A DNA stretch of 64,000 nucleotides. Source: Blastobasis lacticolella. Taxonomy: Eukaryota > Arthropoda > Insecta > Lepidoptera > Blastobasidae. Under the pieces are notes generated by a model. It was not told the origin of the DNA. It saw only the letters and a program-made list of their open reading frames with translations, and made no database searches. The stretch covers positions 11,523,545 through 11,587,544 of the forward strand of contig LR990042.1 in NCBI GenBank assembly GCA_905147135.1, given 5' to 3'. A program made the translations under genes and the position numbers. This document shows, one piece after another, positions 33,451 through 44,231 of this stretch (its first letter is position 1; each line of letters opens with the position of its first letter).

Positions 33451-33790
33451 TTAGAAGCGTCGGTGGCCGAGCGGTCGAGTATCCGACTCGTAAGCAGGAG
33501 GTACTGGGTTCGAATACTGCTGCGGCCATGTCCCAATGGCTCTTTTCTGAGTTATGTACATTAGTTGAATTCTAACCCATGCTCTTACGGTAAGGGAAAA
33601 CATCGTGATGAAACCTGCAAATTCAGGCAACTGAATTTATAACCATGATCCAATCTGGTCAGGTTTCCGTTTCACGGATGTCAGATGGTAGTCTCTTCTC
33701 TGTAATTACCTGATCGCCAAATCCTGGATCATGTTCAGGGCGCAGATCGGGCCCTCGTGCTCGAGAGCACAACCGGGACATAAACACCAA
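33451..33790 (+). repeat. tRNA-derived SINE, full length, in left MULE arm
   Basis: Best copy of the family. The head gcgtcggtggccgagcgg has a Pol III A box (tggccgagcgg), and the B box ggttcgaatac sits near 33508. Anticodon-arm bases read ctcgtaa. The body runs through gtttcatcacgatg-type sequence (reverse sense) to ctcgagagcacaaccggga and an AATTTTTT tail. Relatives are at 150, 1576, 23882, 24965, 36441, 44232, 57190 and 62533, plus a fragment at 22450. Confidence 0.85.
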
Positions 33791-34286
33791 TTTTTTATTT
33801 TTATATCAAATAAATCAACATGAATACCTACTGTATTTCTTTTTAATTGCAATAAAGAGTTTACATACATACATACATACATACAATACAAACATTACAT
33901 CAGTAACTGTAAATAGGTAGGTACATTATTTACTAAAAAGAAAAATATATACGTTTATATAGATATTTCGTCGTGCACACGTTCGTTGACATGTTTTTTT
34001 TGTCAGAATTAATTTCGCTGTCATGGCGAAAATTTTTTCTTTATTTCTTTAGTTCACGAGTAAAAGTTCTATGGTTACTCTAGCATTCTTTATTCGTTTC
34101 AATTTGCACGCTCCATGGTCACGAGTAAATGTTCCATGTTCACGAGTCATCTCTAGTCTAAAATGTTATGGGTACTTGTAAAACTTTTCATAGATTATTA
34201 CTATTTGCTCCAAATCAGTGGTCGTTATGGTGTTATTGTAATAGTGCTATCGACGTTTTCTTTTCGTATTATTTGTTTAAAACTAT
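33791..34286. other. MULE interior, 5' non-coding part
   Basis: Contains a CATA/TACA microsatellite at about 33864-33888. Near 34050-34150 there are three loose repeats of cacgagtaaatgttccatg. No open frame of note; it may include the transposase promoter. Confidence 0.5.
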
Positions 34287-35560
34287 GGAAGAAAAAAGGA
34301 CATTGTTATTGAAAAAAAAACAATAAAGGATATGAAGTAATATTGTAAAGAGTGTAGTGCGTCTATAACAGTGGATGTTAATTTAACGAAAATTCTTCGT
34401 CAATCTCGACATACATGTCATGGCAGATCATTTTGGTAATGAGATATTTATAAAAAACTAACAAATTAAAAAGGGAGGTTTGCAGAGACATGGGTCTGAT
34501 AAAAAAACATTTTGAAAATATTTTCGACAATACCGATGACACAAGGGCTGTGCCGAGCGGGGTCCCGAGCTTTCATGAAAAAAAAGATAGCTTTTATAAC
34601 GTCAGAAAATGGTATTTAAGCACTGAGCAATTGTCATTTGATAAAATTGAAGATGTGTTTATTCCTGAGGCACTAAGTGAAAATTTTCTTGTTGCGTCTT
34701 CAGACGGAGTAGAAGAGAAAATATAAGTGTTTATGACTAAATCATCTAAAAAATTTCTGCACAAAGCAAAATTGTGCTTCGGCGATGGTACTTTTGAAAA
34801 GTGTCCCAAAGCCATTCTATCAACTTTTCACCCTCCATATTTACCTCAATTCTGATACGAATGTGACAAATATAGTACCCGTATTATACGCGTTACTGCC
34901 AAATAAATCCCAAGCTCCATATATTAGACTTTTGGAAATGATAAAAAAATTTGGTTTTAATATCCATCACTTTAAATGCGACTACGAAGTAGGCATTATG
35001 AACGCTATAAGATCTGTCTTCCTGGAATCAAATGTAAGTGGGTGCTACTACCACAATCAAAGAGCTGTGTGGAAGATAGCAAAAGAAGTAAAAGCAAATT
35101 CATCGAGTGAAGAGAGACAAGTTGTAAGAATGGCTGCCATCCTACCTTTGCTGCCGGCGCAGTATATTCCAGATGGGCGACAATTAATTTTGGGAAAAAT
35201 GGAATCCATTCATACACATGCTATGGATCAATTTAGAAGTTATTACGAAAGGCAATGGTTTCGCTTGAGTCCTTCTATTTTAAGTTGTGCCAATCAACAC
35301 CACCGAACTAATAACGCATTAGAAGGATGGCATCACTGACTCAACGTCCTAATATCAAAGCGACCAAGCCTGTTCTCTTTTATCCAAAAGTTGCGTAAAG
35401 AAGCCCAACACTGCAACATTAAGTTAAAAGACAGTATTTTGCAAAGACCACGAAAAAAGCGTCGCTGTAACTGCGATATTAATTTTGCAGAAAATATAAA
35501 AAAAATAGTCAACAAACTTGTGCAAGACGAAATCTCAATAGTTTTTTTTTTAATCATCTA
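34287..35560 (+). pseudogene. MULE transposase, degraded
   Basis: Near 34348-34440 one frame codes Y-C-K-E-C-S-A-S...R-H-T-C-H-G, which looks like a FLYWCH-type zinc finger. At 34490-34726 a linker region is open up to TAA at 34724. The catalytic core follows: D-G-T-F (D at 34784), C-D-Y-E-V-G (D at 34980), the C-x-x-H motif G-C-Y-Y-H near 35044, and R-T-N-N-A-L-E-G-W-H-H (E at 35322). The TNN-x-E-x-W-H block is diagnostic of MULE transposases. Lesions are an early frame change, the stop at 34724, a +1 shift near 34812 and a TGA at 35337, after which the frame continues. Insect relatives include the Phantom group. Confidence 0.85.
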
Positions 35561-36290
35561 CATTCAATTACTTATGTAGTTTCTATATTAATGTTGAGTT
35601 CACTGATTATAGTTGTTAAATTATCGTGGAGAATGTTTTTAAAATCATGTACTTACAATAATAGTTGTAATTTTTATATTAATGTTGATTTTTCTAATTA
35701 CAGTTGTTAAATTAGCATGAAAAGTGTGAAAAGGAGGACCGGCAGTAATGTATGGACCCCAGCGTATATGACCAATAACGTTGAGCGATAAGTTATTAGA
35801 AAGAATTTTTTATTTACTACATTTTTTACTGTTGCGACAATTCTCGAATCGCTGTGAGAAAAAGTTACGTTCAATTAAAATATAATTTCTTTTGTAGTGG
35901 AAAATTCGACCTATATGACCTACATTTACATTACATTTTCTACACCTTTTCCTATTGCTAAAACTCTTGAATCGCTGTGGGTAAAAAGTTATGGTCAAAA
36001 TAATGTTTTCTTTTATTGACCATAACAATTTACTTACAACGATGCGAGAATTGTTGCCATTTTAAAAGTTGTTGAAAATGAAAAATCCTTTCCAATGACA
36101 TATCGCTCAAGGTTATATTAGTCATATAGGCCGAATATTCCAGTACAAATCGAAGTTTACTATAATTGACCATTTCTTTTTTCCCACAGCGATTCGAGAG
36201 TTGTAGCAATGAAAAATGCTTTCTAATGACAAATAGCTCAACATTATTATTAATAAAGGCTGGGTTGTCCGACCTCCATTAATTTAATTT
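35561..36290. other. MULE interior, 3' non-coding part
   Basis: Holds loosely repeated blocks in both orientations, for example tcgaatcgctgtg near 35842, 35968 and (reverse) 36187, separated by 100-200 bp. No coding capacity. The repeats may be remnants of extra arm copies. Confidence 0.55.
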
Positions 36291-36440
36291 AAAAAAATAT
36301 AATTATGTGAAAAATGTGATTGACGTAAAATAAAAGTAAACGAAGATTATTACACAATTGCAGTACTTTATTTTTATCAAAGACGTCCCCACACACCATT
36401 ACTACTATTACTGTTGATTTATTCGATAATAAAAAAAAAA

Positions 36441-36786
36441 ATTGGCGTTTATGTCCCGGTTGTGCTCTCGAGCACGAGGGCCCGATCTGCGCCCTGAACA
36501 TGATCCAGGATTTGGCGATCAGGTAATTACAGAGAAGCGACTACCATCTGACATCCGTGACCCTGCTACCAGGGAAACCTGACCAGATTGGATCATGGTT
36601 ACAAATTCAGTTGCCTGAATTTGCAGGTTTCATCACGATGGTTTCCCTAACCGTAAGAGCATGGGTTAGAATTCAACTAATGTACATAACCCAGAAAAGA
36701 GCCATTGGGACATGGCCGCAGCAGTATTCGAACCCAGTACCTCCTGCTTACGAGTCGGATACTTGACCGCTCGGCCACCGACGCAC
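36441..36786 (-). repeat. tRNA-derived SINE in right MULE arm (mirror copy)
   Basis: Reverse-oriented SINE at the position in the right arm that mirrors 33451-33790 in the left arm, with the same arm flank on the outside (caacattag and its complement). It is very similar to the left copy, including ctcgagagcac and the tRNA head. Confidence 0.85.
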
Positions 36787-37346
36787 CTAATGTTGATTTT
36801 GCTGATACTAGTTGTTAAATTATCGTTGAAAATGTAAAAATTTAATTTAATTTGAAAATATCATTATGTGAAAAATATGATTGACTTTAAATAAAAGTAA
36901 ACGAAGATTATTACTAGAGATGCAACGGATAGTTGTTTGGCCGGATACCGGATACCGGATATCCGGCCAGCCCCCTGGCCGGATAGCCGGATATCCGGCG
37001 GCCGGATATTCACAGGTCATAGTCTCTGAACAAGTTTGTACAAGCTGTAATCGCGGCGTGGGACTTAATACGACTGCAGTGTTTATCTAATTTAAAGTTT
37101 TCGTTTAATGTGAATAATTTGAACGTTGAACTGAACAATTCTTCCGACCTTATACGGATTAATAGTTTTAAAAATACGGGTTTACACATTAGCCTACAGC
37201 ATCGTAGGGGATAAACGACATCGTATACTACCTCTAAATATAAAGAAATTCATATTTTAATCTAGGATAATATTATTTCATATCTATAATATCAATATAT
37301 ATCTTGATTGACTTTAAATTATTACACTAAGTACATTATAATACTA

Positions 37347-38987
37347 GTCCGAGGTTTTGAGGGAAGTCGAGAGGTTCTATGGACAGTTATACACGACAAC
37401 ACGGGCACCTGTTACCAGTATGGCAAAAGACCCCAGAGCCAAGTTGACCCGACACTACACCGAAGATATCCCGGACATCAGCCTGTACGAGATTAGTATG
37501 GCTCTCAAACAGCTTAAGAACAACAAGGCGCCGGGTGATGATGGAATTACGGCTGAGCTTCTGAAAGCTGGTGGCAAACCTGTGCTTAAGACCCTTCAGA
37601 AGCTGTTCAATTCCGTCATCCTCGAGGGCAAAACGCCGGAAGCATGGCACAAAAGCATAGTCATATTGTTCTTCAAGAAAGGTGATAAGGCTCTCTTGAA
37701 GAACTTCAGACCAATATCGCTGCTGACCCATGTCTATAAGCTGTTTTCGAGAGTCATTACGAATCGTCTCGCACGCAGGTTTGATGACTTCCAGCCTCCC
37801 GAACAAGCCGGATTCCGAAAAGGTTTTAGTACCATAGACCACATACATACGCTGCGGCAGGTTGTACAGAAGACCGAAGAGTATAACCGGCCATTATGCT
37901 TGGCGTTTGTGGACTATGAGAAAGCCTTCGATTCGATCGAAACTTGGGCGGTGCTCCAGTCTCTACAGCGGTGCCAAATTGACTATCGATATATCGAAGC
38001 ACTGAAGTGTTTGTACGAAAACGCCACTATGTCAGTTCGTCTCCAGGACAAGACCACAGAACCTATTCAGCTGCAGCGAGGTGTTAGACAAGGTGATGTC
38101 ATATCACCGAAGTTGTTCACCGCTGCACTGGAGGATATCTTTAGGCTTCTGGACTGGGACGGACTTGGCATCAATATTAACGGCGAGTACCTCACGCACC
38201 TCAGATTTGCTGACGATATCGTAGTCATGGCTGAAACCCTGGAAGACTTGGGCAAAATGCTCGATGACCTCTGTAGTGCCTCTCAACAAGTAGGTCTTAA
38301 AATGAACATGGACAAGACGAAAATTATGTCGAATGTCCATGTTGTGCCTACTCCAGTGACAGTTGGAGGCACTCCACTTGAAGTTGTTGACGACTATACA
38401 TACCTAGGACAAATAGTCCGGCTAGGTAGGTCCAATTTCGAGAAAGAGGTCAATCGACGAATCCAACTCGGTTGGGCAGCGTTCGGGAAGCTACGCCACA
38501 TATTTTCGTCCCAATTACCGCAGTGTCTCAAGACGAAGGTCTTTGACCAATGTGTGTTGCCAGTGATGACTTACGGATCTGAAACGTGGCCACTCACTAT
38601 GGGCCTTATAAGAAAGCTCACTGTTGCCCAAAGGGCAATGGAAAGAGCTATGCTCGGAGTTTCTTTGCGCGATCGAGTCAGAAATGAGGAGATCCGCAAG
38701 CGAACCAAGGTCACCGACATAGCTCTAAGGATTGCCAGACTGAAGTGGCAGTGGGCAGGGCACATAGCTCGAAGAACAGATGGCCGATGGGGCAGTAAAG
38801 TTCTCGAGTGGCGACCACGTACCGGTAGACGCAGCGTGGGTAGGCCTCCTACAAGGTGGACCGACGACCTGGTAAGGATCGCAGGTACCAGCTGGATGCG
38901 GAAAGCACAGGACCGGTCTTTGTGGAGATCTCTGGGGGAGGCCTATGCCCAGCAGTGGGCGTCTTCTGGCTGATATGATGATGATGG
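37347..38987 (+). mobile_element. RTE LINE, 5'-truncated, nested in the hAT element
   Basis: It is flanked by the 14-bp duplication ACATTATAATACTA (37333-37346 and 38988-39001) and ends in the RTE-type tail ggctgatatgatgatgatgg. The body is one open frame. The exact duplication and undamaged frame make it the youngest layer of this nest. Confidence 0.95.
37357..38973 (+). CDS. RTE reverse transcriptase, 5'-truncated but open
   Basis: The 538-codon frame is open from the truncation point to TGA at 38971-38973. There is no native start: the first in-frame ATG codons lie inside the reverse transcriptase region, so the true protein began upstream and its apurinic endonuclease domain is missing. 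Motifs in order: N-K-A-P-G-D-D-G-I, F-R-P-I-S-L-L, G-F-R-K-G-F-S-T-I-D-H, F-V-D-Y-E-K-A-F-D-S, R-G-V-R-Q-G-D-V-I-S-P, F-A-D-D-I-V-V (catalytic), Y-L-G-Q, then the C-terminal W-x-G-H-I-A-R-R and G-R-P-x-T-R-W region typical of RTE. No stop or frameshift. Without its endonuclease and promoter it is a dead-on-arrival copy. Confidence 0.9.
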   Translation: MREVERFYGQLYTTTRAPVTSMAKDPRAKLTRHYTEDIPDISLYEISMALKQLKNNKAPGDDGITAELLKAGGKPVLKTLQKLFNSVILEGKTPEAWHKSIVILFFKKGDKALLKNFRPISLLTHVYKLFSRVITNRLARRFDDFQPPEQAGFRKGFSTIDHIHTLRQVVQKTEEYNRPLCLAFVDYEKAFDSIETWAVLQSLQRCQIDYRYIEALKCLYENATMSVRLQDKTTEPIQLQRGVRQGDVISPKLFTAALEDIFRLLDWDGLGININGEYLTHLRFADDIVVMAETLEDLGKMLDDLCSASQQVGLKMNMDKTKIMSNVHVVPTPVTVGGTPLEVVDDYTYLGQIVRLGRSNFEKEVNRRIQLGWAAFGKLRHIFSSQLPQCLKTKVFDQCVLPVMTYGSETWPLTMGLIRKLTVAQRAMERAMLGVSLRDRVRNEEIRKRTKVTDIALRIARLKWQWAGHIARRTDGRWGSKVLEWRPRTGRRSVGRPPTRWTDDLVRIAGTSWMRKAQDRSLWRSLGEAYAQQWASSG

Positions 38988-39937
38988 ACATTATAATACT
39001 AAACAGCACTTGTCAAAACTACACACGACAAAAATGCGTATTTATGCTGATCAGCGGGTGTCACCCTGTTGGGCAAAGTACGTTATGCCCACACTCGTGG
39101 AAGTTACAAAGTCACACCTATGCCCGAGAAAATTTAAGAACGCTCAATGCGATGGTGAGCAAGTAGCCCTAAATTTGGCGACGACGACTCGCTGACGCGG
39201 AAGACACCCACACGCCACCTGGCTGACGGCGGACCAACGGGATCTGAAGGACAATATTATTGACGCTGCTACTGCTCAAAAAAGAAAGAAATGGAGGAAG
39301 CAGACAAGGAGAGCTGACTCCAGCTAATGGAAAAGACATAGTGCAAAAAGAAGAGTATTAAATTTTTTGCGAATGAACGATACGAGTAGAATAGGTGCCG
39401 ATGCCGACATAATCAATAGTTCTTTGATTAATATTTATGGTTTTTAAACGTTTTGATACGACGTTTTTACTCGACTGCTACAGAAGGGCATATATTTCCG
39501 ATGAGCAAAATCACTTTTATGGGCTTTTCATACAATTTTTACTATCCGGTATCCGGCCGGATATTAACGCATTATCCGGTATCCGGCCGGATAGTAAATT
39601 ATGGCCGGATAGGCCGGATACCGGATAGTGGCCGGATATCCGTTACATCTCTAATTATTACACAATTACAGTACCTACTTTATTTTTATCAAAGACGTCC
39701 CACACACCATTACTACTATTACTATTATTTACTGTTGTACTATTTTAACATTATGAAGAATCGGTCAAATGCAGAATCAGTCAAATATATAATCATTCAA
39801 ATTTAGAATCGGTCAAATATAGAATCAGTCAAATGCAGAATCGGTCCAATATAGAATCGGTCAAATGCAGAATCGGTCAAAAGTAGACTATGATGTCAAA
39901 AGTAGAATCAGTCATTTGTAGACTAAACGAGGAAAGC

Positions 39938-39992
39938 GGCCCATTTCAAAATCTGGGAACGACCGCTCAGATGATGATGATAATTCGACTTT
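39938..39992 (+). mobile_element. RTE-like LINE tail (3' of MULE)
   Basis: Continuation of 32651-33022 after the MULE, ending ctcagatgatgatgataat. Together they show that the MULE landed about 55 bp from the end of an older LINE. Confidence 0.7.
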
Positions 39993-40402
39993 GGACAATG
40001 TGATAAAAATCGGTTCTATAATGGCCTCATTACGAACGAACGAAGCATAATTAAAGAAAAGCATAATTAGACGCTAATAAGTTTCAATTTTAATCAAAAC
40101 GATCAATTGTCGTGCTTGATTAGCGACCGAAGGTAATAACTAGGTAATTCCTGTCGAATTTATATAGATAGACGTTACCTCCAATGTGTAAAATCCGCCG
40201 TTCTACAGGTTGCTTGTTTTATTTTTAATTGATAGTAAGGTATTTAATGACTTTCCATCTTACTAATAAAAAATATTCATACGTTGATCTCCTTGAACTC
40301 CTAATTTCCTTGAGGAACCAGATTGGCAAGAATAATTTGTGGTACCATACGTAAACCTACCTACGTAAAATAGGTGCATGTTCGTCGGGTTGCAAAGAAT
40401 CT
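39993..40402. other. AT-rich intergenic DNA
   Basis: No gene, repeat family or motif recognised. Confidence 0.4.
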
Positions 40403-40763
40403 TTTTTTTTTTTTTTTTTTTTTTTATGTCATACGTTAGGCAAACAGGCAAGCGGGCCACCTGATGGAAAGTGGTCACCACTGCCATAGACATTAGCAAC
40501 ACCAAGAGTATCGCTAATGCGTTGCCCACCTCTATAACACGTTGCTCTGGCAGCAAAAAGCAAATGCCACTCCACTGTCAAAGCCACGGTTCCCCAAATC
40601 CCCGCCCCATGGAGCTCTGGAAACCTTACTCACCGGCAGAAACACAATACTATTTAAAAGAGTATTATTTAGCTGCGATATTCTGTAAGGTGGAGGTACT
40701 TCCCCAGTCGGGCGGCTCCAATTCGAACGAGATACCCCGCTATGCCCTACCTCTCTTAAAATC
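40403..40763 (-). repeat. Poly(A)-tailed retroposon, copy 1
   Basis: A run of T at 40403-40425 is followed by atgtcatacgttaggcaaac, acctgatggaaagtggtcac, ctaatgcgttgcccacctc and gatattctgtaaggtgg, ending near tgccctacctctc. The element is therefore a minus-strand retroposon of about 360 bp with a poly(A) tail. Two more copies are at 42650-43000 (minus) and 61772-62123 (plus). It resembles the 3' ends of moth LINEs; a SINE or a truncated LINE are both possible. Confidence 0.8.
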
Positions 40764-41947
40764 CTATCTATCTTATCGCATGGCTATAACAAGAGTGTCC
40801 GCGACACAGCTCGCGCCGTGAGAGAGCGTTTGTTTCCTTCTCCCAATACTAAAATGAAAAAGATAGCAGTACCTATTTCGCGACTTTTCTTACAACAACT
40901 TATGCTAACAGTACAGGGAGGCCAGGTCACCAGCTGGTGCCAGCTGGGCATGGCCGAGACTTACCACCGGAAAATTACTTTTGAAAGTCGCAGAATGCAT
41001 CGTACGGCATCATGCAGGGGCCATTTGTGTGGAGTAACGAAGGTTATATCCATCGACCGAACACCAAAATATTGGATTTTTTTTATTTCACACTTCCTCA
41101 TGGCCAAACTTGCGGTAGTTACAGTATGTTGAACAAATGAAGACAGACAACGTTAATTTTCTATCGATCTAATCGCTTAACTTCACGCAAATAGCCTAGC
41201 TACCACCTAAGATACCACGAGCAATATCTGTATAATGGTGGAATCAAAAACCAATTTGAGACTCCAAGTCTAACAAAATCTGTATAACGTCTTTCACAAA
41301 GTATAAACTCTGTTCAGTTGAATTTGTAAAGTGTTCTTAATCAATATATTGTGAAGCAATGTTTTCTTTCTTTCAATGAATTGTAATAAAGCATTAATAA
41401 GAATTACGGTTACTGTTAAAACTTTAAGCATTTTGCAAAAGCTACAACATTATAATATACGAATTTGTTACAGAACCCCTCTTTAAAAAACTTTGCAAAA
41501 TTCTCTAGTAAACTCTCTGATTTAAAATAACTTTTTAATAAGTTATAGCTATAGGTATGAGTGCTATGATATGAATGCTATTTTGATGCCAGCTGTATAA
41601 GCATTCATTAAATAAGTAGTAGAGCCTTTACTCCTTTGCCTTAAATAACGTTTCTCTGTATAGGAAAAAGCGTCAAAGATTGTTGTAAGTCACGCTTTTA
41701 AAATTATAAGATTTGTGACAATGGCCAATATTGGCCATAAACCCAAGGCCAACCCTATGGTGGTTTGTACGAAAGAAAAAAGAGTAGATAGGGGTAATGT
41801 TGCCTACTACTTTGCCCCTACATACCCATATTTTCTTAGAGTTTAAACGATCCCAATATTATAGCGAATAAAATAAAAAATAATTATCTAAATCGGTCTA
41901 GCCGTTTTCGAGTTTTAGCAAGACTTACGCCCTACAATTGATTTTTA
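40764..41947. other. Intergenic DNA, nothing recognised
   Basis: AT-rich sequence. The open frame at 40818-41132 shows no domain and no sign of a gene. Confidence 0.4.
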
Positions 41948-42628
41948 TCTACACTAATATTATAAAGAGGAAAGATTTGTACCTATTTTTGTATGTTTGT
42001 ATGTTTGTAATGAATAGGCTCAAAAAGTACTAGGCCGATTTAAAAAATTCTTTCACCAATAGAATGCAACATTCTTCCAATTTGACATAGGCTACATTTC
42101 ATTTTGAAAAAAATTAGGGATCCTTGGTAAAATTTGAACAATGTAACCGAAGGTGTAGAAAAATAAGTCTTAAAACGTCTTTCGTCGAATGCGCTGCCGA
42201 AACTATTAGCGATAGAACAAAATAATGTACAACAATATTGAAGAACATCATAATGTCTACAAAAAACTCCGCGGTAGCATATGTCCAACTATTGTAGTTA
42301 TGTCACTACAACAACTTTTTTCATTTTAAACATTAATGAAAATGATAACCAAATTCAAACCATGCTATTTATGTGTTTATATTAATCCTTATCCAAATAA
42401 ATTATTTTATGGTCAAGACCATTTAACTACCTATAAAATAGTTTTTAAATTATTTAAATTGGACTTTCTATTCAAAAGATATTACGAATTAAAAAATTCA
42501 AACAGTAAACAAAACCGCCAAAGCGCCGTGGTAGTCAAGAAATAAAGTGCCGCTCGGCTCCCTACGCAGCGGTCGTGTGTAACCCGTACCCGTAGTGGTA
42601 CCCGTGCGAAGCCGGGGCGGGCCGCTAG
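41948..42628 (+). mobile_element. Non-autonomous Helitron
   Basis: It begins TCTACACTAATATTATAAAG, the well-known 5' end of insect Helitrons, and ends gcgaagccggggcgg...gccgctag, with CTAG at 42625-42628 next to a host T; a host A precedes the 5' TC. There are no inverted ends and no target duplication, as expected for rolling-circle elements. The GC-rich, hairpin-capable stretch at 42580-42620 is the terminator-like region. It has no Rep/helicase coding capacity (681 bp). Confidence 0.85.
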
Positions 42629-42649
42629 TAAATAGATATAGGTATAGGT

Positions 42650-43000
42650 AATTTTTTTTTTTTTATGTCACGGTATGCCAACAGGCAAGCGGGCCACCTG
42701 ATGGAAAGTGGTCACCACTGCCTATAGACATTAGCAACACCAAGAGTATCGCTAATGCGTTGCCCACCTCTATAACACGTTGCTCTGGCAGCAAAAAGCA
42801 AATGCCACTCCACTGCCAAAGCCACGGTTCCCCAAATCCCCCACCCCATGGAGCACTGGAAACCTTACTCACCGGCAGAAACACAATACTATTTAAAAGA
42901 GTATTATTTAGCTGCGATATTCTGTAAGATGGAGGTACTGCCCCAGTCGGGCGGCTCCAATTCGAACGAGATACCCCGCTATGCCCTACCTCTCTTCTCT
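42650..43000 (-). repeat. Poly(A)-tailed retroposon, copy 2
   Basis: Same family as 40403-40763, same orientation. The T-run is shorter (42652-42664), the body nearly identical (ccaagagtatcgctaatgcg; ccagtcgggcggctcc). Confidence 0.8.
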
Positions 43001-43104
43001 CCTTTATTATCATTTAATAAAGTGATAGTAATAAAATAAAAGTCAAGAAAAATCTAATGTTGTTAATACATACACCATCTGCTTACTGCACCAGTATTTA
43101 AATA

Positions 43105-43773
43105 TAAAGTATGATCAAATTATAGATCGAAAATGTAAACAAATGGGTTGCCACTATAAAAAAAGTAATCTAAATGGTTGATTATACAAAATCATTGAAA
43201 TATTGATTAAAATTATTACATTTAAAATGAAATAAAATCATATGAATATTTAAAAATATTTTACTGAATCAGATAGGCAACAAATGTTTCTTTGTTACGT
43301 ATTTGTGCTGTTTCAATAAAATAAGTGTAGTTATTATTTATGCCACTGGTAATGGTGAGAAATTCTAAACATTTGGTTTGTTGTTACAGCACATTATTGC
43401 AAAGGCTCAGAAATTGAGGGATTGACCGACGCACGCCGAGACATATACTGCTTTTCTAAAATAATAAATAATACATGAATTAATACAAGATTCAAAATGG
43501 TGGCCACTTACTAATATTGGAGATTTCTGACTAGTGTTCTAGGACTAATAGTTTACGAGTTACTTATTACGTTTTTAATTGACTAAATGGGGGTAATTCG
43601 ATTTGTTTAGTTTTCGAAAGTTTAACAGTCATTGTAAAGAAGAAGTGCCTATTTCGTAACCATTTGATAAATAAATACATTAGATAAAAAAGGTTTTATA
43701 CCCTTGGATAGACTCTTTGACATTGACAGTTGTGTGTTTACATTTTTGATCTTTAATTTCATCTCCAACTTTA
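43105..43773. mobile_element. Terminal-repeat element X, copy 1
   Basis: The ends are imperfect inverted repeats (taaagtatgatcaaattata..gatcgaaaatgtaaac and the complement of gtttacatttttgatcttt). A related copy in the opposite orientation lies at 58221-59217. Shared interior: ttctaaacatttggtt, gtgttctaggactaatag, ggttttatacc. No coding capacity. Target duplication unclear, so the superfamily is unknown. Confidence 0.7.
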
Positions 43774-44231
43774 GATATAATTCCGTCATTTACACTGATA
43801 ATCACAGTAAATCATGTGATACCAAATCAAATGCTTTTGACAAGTGTAAATACCACGCATAGACAGGTGATTTTCGAGCTGTATAGTGTTGTATATACAG
43901 TTTTCCATGGGCATAAGATAGCGCTTTCAGTACATAAGCTAGTAGTGTACGAGTATGTTGATGTTTTTATCCAAGTGCTTGTCAAGCAAACTGTCCAACA
44001 CGTTACTTTACGGAGGGTGGCGCTGCAAACGTAACGAATTTGATTACTATTGTTTGACAAGTGCTGAGTGATACCAGCTGTTGTATCTTTCCCATAAATG
44101 TAGAGGAAAATGTGTTTTGATTTGTACACATATATACATTATTTTAAATTTATATTAATTTAATTATGATTTTGACGTGAATACATAAACATCTTCTTTG
44201 AAGTGAATACATACAAACGACCATACCCATA
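43774..44231. other. AT-rich intergenic DNA
   Basis: No gene recognised. Open frames of 70-100 codons on both strands between 43816 and 44129 overlap and show no domain. Confidence 0.4.

Larger units (their letters stand above)
36915..39653. mobile_element. hAT-like transposon nested in the MULE
   Basis: The ends TAGAGATGCAACGGATA (36915) and TATCCGTTACATCTCTA (39653) are 17-bp inverted repeats with one mismatch, flanked by the 8-bp duplication ATTATTAC (36907-36914, 39654-39661). Removing it rejoins the MULE arm. Both subterminal regions are packed with ccggata / tatccgg repeats (36940-37010, 39540-39635). Eight-bp duplications and TAG-type ends place it in hAT. About 1.1 kb of its own sequence remains, with no hAT transposase that I recognise, so it was probably mobilised in trans. 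Confidence 0.9.
33023..39929 (+). mobile_element. Mutator-like transposon (MULE) with long inverted arms
   Basis: The outer ends CGTTTAGTCTACAAATGAC (33023) and its reverse complement (ending 39929) are flanked by the 8-bp duplication AGGAAAGC (33015-33022 and 39930-39937). The arms run inward for about 430 bp and then each meet a SINE. The tips hold tandem repeats of an about 18-bp unit (gaccgattctgcattt). The interior codes a degraded MULE transposase (34280-35560). A hAT element is inserted in the right arm; without it the MULE is about 4.2 kb. An extra copy of part of the arm lies at 36296-36415. Long arms, 8-9 bp duplications and a DDE transposase of this type together define a MULE. Confidence 0.9.

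Noticed and set aside
33451..33520. tRNA gene (A and B boxes; also at 4569-4640, 36720-36786, 44500-44580, 62885-62966)
   Set aside because: Each head continues into the same SINE body, and the acceptor and anticodon stems are not properly paired. They are SINE heads.
38995..39440. hAT transposase C-terminus to the right of the nested RTE
   Set aside because: Short open frames exist here (for example around 39060-39200), but none shows the hAT dimerisation motifs.
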